This document shows positions 6,142-8,454 of a stretch of 8,454 nt of DNA, piece by piece (position 1 is the stretch's first letter; each line of letters begins with the position of its first letter). Source of the DNA: Algisphaera sp039180025. Its GTDB lineage: Bacteria; Planctomycetota; Phycisphaerae; Phycisphaerales; Phycisphaeraceae. The notes beneath the pieces were generated by a model. It worked only from the letters and a program-made list of their open reading frames with translations. It was not told the DNA's origin and ran no database searches. A program made the translations under genes and the position numbers. Location: the NCBI GenBank assembly GCA_039180025.1, contig JBCDDZ010000093.1, positions 1-8,454 on the forward strand. Reading direction: 5' to 3'.

Positions 6142-6458
6142 ATGTCGTCGTCGAGGCGTTCCCGCCAGTACCCGGGCCGGCGCGAGGTGTGGGCGAACGC
6201 GATGATCTGGACCACGCCCTCCTTGACCCGATAGATCAGCCGCAAGGGGTACGGGCCCAGCCCCGCCTTGCGGGTGCCGTGCAGATAGGGCGAGTAGGCG
6301 TAGGGCATCCAGCGGACGTCGTCGATCCGCGCGTGCGATACATCAAGAAAGTCCTGCGCCACGTCGAGATTTTCGTCGGCAAACCACTCGATCTGCCGGT
6401 CGAACTCCCTCCGTGCTTCGGGGTGGAAGCGATAGGGCAGCCTACCGCTTGCGACCAT
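6138..6458 (-). CDS. RelE/ParE-family toxin of a type II toxin-antitoxin module
   Basis: A 106-residue protein with the RelE/ParE pattern: HPEARREFDRQIEWF (12-26) as the opening helix, LGPYPLRLIYRV (67-78) as the central strands, and AFAHTSRRPGYWRER (87-101) at the end. The last segment, with His90, Arg93/94 and Tyr97-Trp98, is common in ParE-like toxins encoded beside PF09720 antitoxins. RelE members cleave mRNA on the ribosome and ParE members poison gyrase; the sequence alone does not tell which applies. The start ATG at 6458 overlaps the antitoxin's end by 17 nt, implying translational coupling. The TAA stop overlaps the convergent nth stop (shared bases 6138-6141). Full length with no truncation, so it is likely functional. 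Confidence 0.85.
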   Translation of the reverse strand: MVASGRLPYRFHPEARREFDRQIEWFADENLDVAQDFLDVSHARIDDVRWMPYAYSPYLHGTRKAGLGPYPLRLIYRVKEGVVQIIAFAHTSRRPGYWRERLDDDI

Positions 6459-6681
6459 CGATGATGTCCTGCATCTCGCGCATCACCGTGTCGCCGTCGA
6501 GCAACTCGACCTTGCCCTCGTCGATCTCCCGGAGCCGATCGGCGATCTCCGCCGACCACGCCTGCTCCATCTCCGGGTCGATCCGCTCCGCGCTCTCGTA
6601 GAGCTGGTTCGCGATGAGGACACGATCCTCCACGGGGAGCTTCAACGCCTCGGCCAGGATTTTCTGCGAGTGACTTTCCAT
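6442..6681 (-). CDS. Addiction-module antitoxin (PF09720/TIGR02574-like)
   Basis: A 79-residue acidic protein resembling the Unstab_antitox/addiction-module component family: LKLPVEDRVLIANQLYES (13-30), DPEMEQAWSAEIADRLREID (35-54), then EGKVELLDGDTVMREMQ (55-71), matching the family pattern of helix, E-AW-EI-RR, and GKV-x-DTV. It should bind and neutralise the overlapping toxin. No obvious separate DNA-binding domain is present. A frame-wide start at 6702 (GTG) is possible, but a perfect TATAAT lies at 6693-6688, six bases before the ATG at 6681. The ATG is therefore the better start, and the extra seven codons would be promoter sequence. It begins 61 bp after the UDG-like stop, with its own promoter, and GC (~65% over one counted line) is nearer to the neighbouring chromosome than that gene. 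Confidence 0.82.
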   Translation of the reverse strand: MESHSQKILAEALKLPVEDRVLIANQLYESAERIDPEMEQAWSAEIADRLREIDEGKVELLDGDTVMREMQDIIDGRKR

Positions 6682-6687
6682 ACCAGA

Positions 6688-6693
6688 ATTATA
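6688..6693 (-). promoter_or_regulatory. TATAAT -10 element of the toxin-antitoxin operon
   Basis: A perfect TATAAT on the minus strand, six bases (TCTGGT) before the antitoxin ATG at 6681. The hexamer 17 bp upstream is TTCGTG, a weak -35. The spacing predicts a leaderless antitoxin-toxin mRNA. No clear inverted-repeat operator was seen around it. Confidence 0.65.
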
Positions 6694-6742
6694 CCGAGAC
6701 ACCGCGGAATCACGAAGCCCGAGAGTCGGCGTGTTCGGACAG

Positions 6743-7285
6743 CTATAAGGTGGACGAACGGATCAATCGGAATATCTCAACATTCTCTGCGTCCCGCCGC
6801 TTATCCGAGTTTAAGGATTGTGCCGACGGATGATGGCACGCTACCACCCTCGCTTGGGTTGTACGCGACAACATCGTGTGTGCCTCCCGTGCCTTCTTAC
6901 CAACCAGAACAATCGTTTCCAGCAACGGCATGTGTTCCAACAATGCTCGCAGGTACGGCTCGGCTTCAATCAGATCGCTTCGCTTTGCGGGCCGAATACG
7001 TCGCTTGCTCTGTGTCCATGTCCCGACGTACCAGGGAACGATATTCCAAAGTGCGATATCCCGGCGACAAATCCCCGCTTCGGAAAGCTGCCGTTTTAAG
7101 TTGCGAGCCGTGGGATCTGAATTGTCGAAAGAGATTTGGCGGCTCTCCAAGGCTTTAGGACCGGGAGCTTCGAGCAAGAACAAGAATTTCGCGTATTCGT
7201 TTCCATTCTCGGAATCGAAGCCGGGAACCTCGATCGTCAACTTCCGCTCTCGACGAATTCTTTCGACAAATGCTTCAAAACCCAT
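6743..7285 (-). CDS. Uracil-DNA glycosylase superfamily-like protein
   Basis: 180 residues with the two signature regions of the UDG superfamily: LLEAPGPKA (37-45), comparable to GEAPG of family 4/5 enzymes, and CHHPSAQSLN (150-159), comparable to the C-terminal HPS motif. Between them are DPTARNLKRQL (57-67), LWNIVPWYVG (79-88) and IVLVGKKA (125-132), the usual alternating strand/helix order. The four Cys residues that bind an Fe-S cluster in classical family 4 enzymes are not seen; only Cys73 and Cys150 are present. A base-excising or nucleic-acid-binding role is likely, but the substrate is unknown. It starts 21 bp after argC on the same strand and may be read through from it. Base composition is unlike the neighbours: two counted 60-base lines are 50% and 57% G+C, suggesting transfer. 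The ATG at 7285 has only a weak GAG-type ribosome site. Confidence 0.72.
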   Translation of the reverse strand: MGFEAFVERIRRERKLTIEVPGFDSENGNEYAKFLFLLEAPGPKALESRQISFDNSDPTARNLKRQLSEAGICRRDIALWNIVPWYVGTWTQSKRRIRPAKRSDLIEAEPYLRALLEHMPLLETIVLVGKKAREAHTMLSRTTQARVVACHHPSAQSLNSDKRRDAENVEIFRLIRSSTL

Positions 7286-7286
7286 A

Positions 7287-7301
7287 TGAGTTTCTCACTC
7301 A
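7287..7301 (-). promoter_or_regulatory. Small inverted repeat overlapping the leader of the UDG-like gene
   Basis: TGAGT and ACTCA form five-base perfect arms around a five-base loop, ending two bases before the UDG-like ATG. On the mRNA the purine-rich GAGAA in the loop and GAG in the arm are the only candidate ribosome-binding bases, so the hairpin could limit translation or be a small operator. It is short enough to be chance. Confidence 0.25.
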
Positions 7302-7306
7302 AAGGT

Positions 7307-8365
7307 TCACATAAGTCCTGCTGTTTCATCCAACTCAAACACCGCGTTCATGTTCTGGATCGCCTGGCCGGAGGCGCCCTTGACCATGTTGTCCTCGGCG
7401 ACGAAGACGACGACTTGGCCGCCTCCGGAACCGTCGTCGGTTAGCCGGACGGTGAGGTCGACGTAGTTAGTGTCCACGACGTGTTTGACGTTGGGCAACA
7501 CATCTTCCGGGGGGCGGACGCGGACGAAGGGTTCGTTGGCGTAGGCGTCTTCGTATGCTTCGAACAAGTCGGCCTCGGTGACGTCGTTGTCGACGGGGTG
7601 CAGGACGATGGTCTCGACGATGCCGGCGTCGATCGGTAAGAGGTGCGGGATGAACAGCGGGGAGACGGGTTTGCCGGCGACGCGGGTGAGGGTCTGGGCG
7701 ATCTCGGGCTGGTGGCGGTGGCCGCCGATCGTGCCGTAGGGGCCGAAGGCTTCGTTGACGCTGAGGAAGCTGGTGGCGGGTTTGGCGGCGCGGCCGGCGC
7801 CGGTGGTGCCGCTGGCGGCGTAGATGGTGATGCCGTCGGGCTTGACGAGGCTGTGCGAGAGCAGCGGCGCGACGCCGAGCGCCGCGGCCGTGGGGTAGCA
7901 GCCGGGGTTGGCGACGAGTTGGGCGTCGGGCAGGTCTTTGCGGAACAGTTCGGGCAGGCCGTAGACCGCCCGGGGCAGGTTGGCCGGGTCGGTGTGGGGG
8001 GTGGCGTAGACCGATTCGTAGAGCTCGGCGTCGTTGAGCCGATAGTCGGCCGAGAGGTCGATCACCCGCAGCCCGGCGTCGAGCAGGCCGGGCGTCACCG
8101 CCATCGCGGCCTTGTGGGGCAGCCCGAGGAAGACGACGTCGGCGGCCTCGGCGATCCGCGCGGGGTCGATCGGCCGGCACTGCGCCACGTCGTCGTCGAT
8201 CACGCCGAGCAACTGCGGGAACTCGTCGCGCAGATCCGGCAGCTCGTCGGCCGGGCGTCGGCTGGCGAGGTAGGTCAGCTCGGCCTGCGGGTGGGCGGCG
8301 AGGCGTTTGACCAGGTACAGGCCGGTGAGCCCGGTCGGTCCGACGATGGCGGCGCGGATCTTCAT
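7307..8365 (-). CDS. argC: N-acetyl-gamma-glutamyl-phosphate reductase
   Basis: ArgC reduces N-acetyl-glutamyl-5-phosphate to the semialdehyde with NADPH, the third step of ornithine/arginine synthesis in the cytoplasm. Seen: an N-terminal Rossmann motif GPTGLTG (9-15), FLGLPHKAAM (79-88), VIDLSADYRL (101-110), the catalytic cysteine in NPGCYPTAA (Cys156), SGTTGAGR (185-192), the GGHRHQPEI segment (214-222) with His216/His218, and KGASGQAIQNMN (329-340) near the end. Its 352 residues are normal for the long ArgC type. The ATG at 8365 is supported by a promoter with 17-bp spacing directly upstream. No other arginine genes are in view; the UDG-like gene follows 21 bp downstream. Codons are C-ending and typical of the high-GC background. 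Confidence 0.96.
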   Translation of the reverse strand: MKIRAAIVGPTGLTGLYLVKRLAAHPQAELTYLASRRPADELPDLRDEFPQLLGVIDDDVAQCRPIDPARIAEAADVVFLGLPHKAAMAVTPGLLDAGLRVIDLSADYRLNDAELYESVYATPHTDPANLPRAVYGLPELFRKDLPDAQLVANPGCYPTAAALGVAPLLSHSLVKPDGITIYAASGTTGAGRAAKPATSFLSVNEAFGPYGTIGGHRHQPEIAQTLTRVAGKPVSPLFIPHLLPIDAGIVETIVLHPVDNDVTEADLFEAYEDAYANEPFVRVRPPEDVLPNVKHVVDTNYVDLTVRLTDDGSGGGQVVVFVAEDNMVKGASGQAIQNMNAVFELDETAGLM

Positions 8366-8374
8366 GGACGCTGC

Positions 8375-8403
8375 ATTGTGGATGCTGCGCCGCGGCCGTG
8401 CAA
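8375..8403 (-). promoter_or_regulatory. argC promoter (-35 and -10)
   Basis: On the minus strand TTGCAC (8403-8398) and CACAAT (8380-8375) are separated by exactly 17 bp. The -10 ends nine bases before the argC ATG, so the leader would be only about two or three bases. This is the best sigma-70-type promoter in the window. No ARG-box-like palindrome was recognised. Confidence 0.6.
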
Positions 8404-8425
8404 AGCCGGCTTGACCGCTCCCGAA

Positions 8426-8454
8426 CGCAATACTGCCATAACGGCAGTTTTGCG
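8426..8454. repeat. 29-bp inverted repeat at the right edge
   Basis: CGCAA-T-ACTGCC (8426-8437), a five-base spacer ATAAC, and GGCAGT-T-TTGCG (8443-8454) form two 12-base arms with a single mismatch. It lies about 22 bp upstream of the argC -35. It may be an operator for argC or for an unseen gene to the right, or the stem of a terminator of such a gene. It lacks a long T-run. The palindrome stops exactly at the window edge, so it may extend further. Confidence 0.55.

Noticed and set aside
6670..7289. Plus-strand frames opposite the UDG-like gene
   Set aside because: They show no domain-like features, whereas the minus-strand frame has paired UDG superfamily motifs.

Overview
The window comes from a very GC-rich bacterium: one hand-counted 60-base line inside moaE is about 82% G+C. 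The gene content is chromosomal housekeeping plus a small accessory stretch. High GC, a PF09720-type addiction module, and start codons placed just after -10 elements would fit a Planctomycetota/Phycisphaerae-like genome. That assignment is inference only, because no rRNA or lineage marker is present.

Layout. Positions 1-1105 (minus strand) hold the N-terminal 368 codons of the replication-restart helicase PriA, which runs off the left edge. A 71-bp divergent spacer carries two face-away promoters. The DNA mismatch sensor MutS follows (1177-4281, plus), enlarged to 1034 residues by low-complexity Gly/Ser/Ala inserts. Next come moaE (4309-4779, catalytic subunit of molybdopterin synthase), a class II aldolase-fold protein that has lost its metal and catalytic residues (4803-5387), and nth (5488-6141, endonuclease III). 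All of these are on the plus strand. From 6138 onward everything is on the minus strand. In the direction of transcription the order is argC (8365-7307, arginine biosynthesis), a uracil-DNA-glycosylase-like protein of distinctly lower GC (7285-6743), then an addiction-module antitoxin (6681-6442) overlapping a RelE/ParE-type toxin (6458-6138). The toxin and nth converge and their stop codons overlap.

Together: priA, mutS, nth and the UDG-like gene are all DNA replication or repair genes, but only moaE with the aldolase-like gene, argC with the UDG-like gene, and the toxin-antitoxin pair look like transcriptional units. Five genes (priA, mutS, moaE, the antitoxin, argC) have a TACACT/TATAAT-like hexamer only 6-9 nt before the start codon, which points to leaderless or nearly leaderless mRNAs. 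No rRNA, tRNA, CRISPR array or insertion sequence was seen. No gene-free stretch exceeds about 100 bp.

No clearly new multi-gene system is evident. The items most worth following are the aldolase-fold pseudoenzyme beside moaE, the low-GC UDG-like gene next to a toxin-antitoxin module, the shared leaderless-promoter pattern, and the short GC-rich repeat word inserted in loops of both PriA and MutS.
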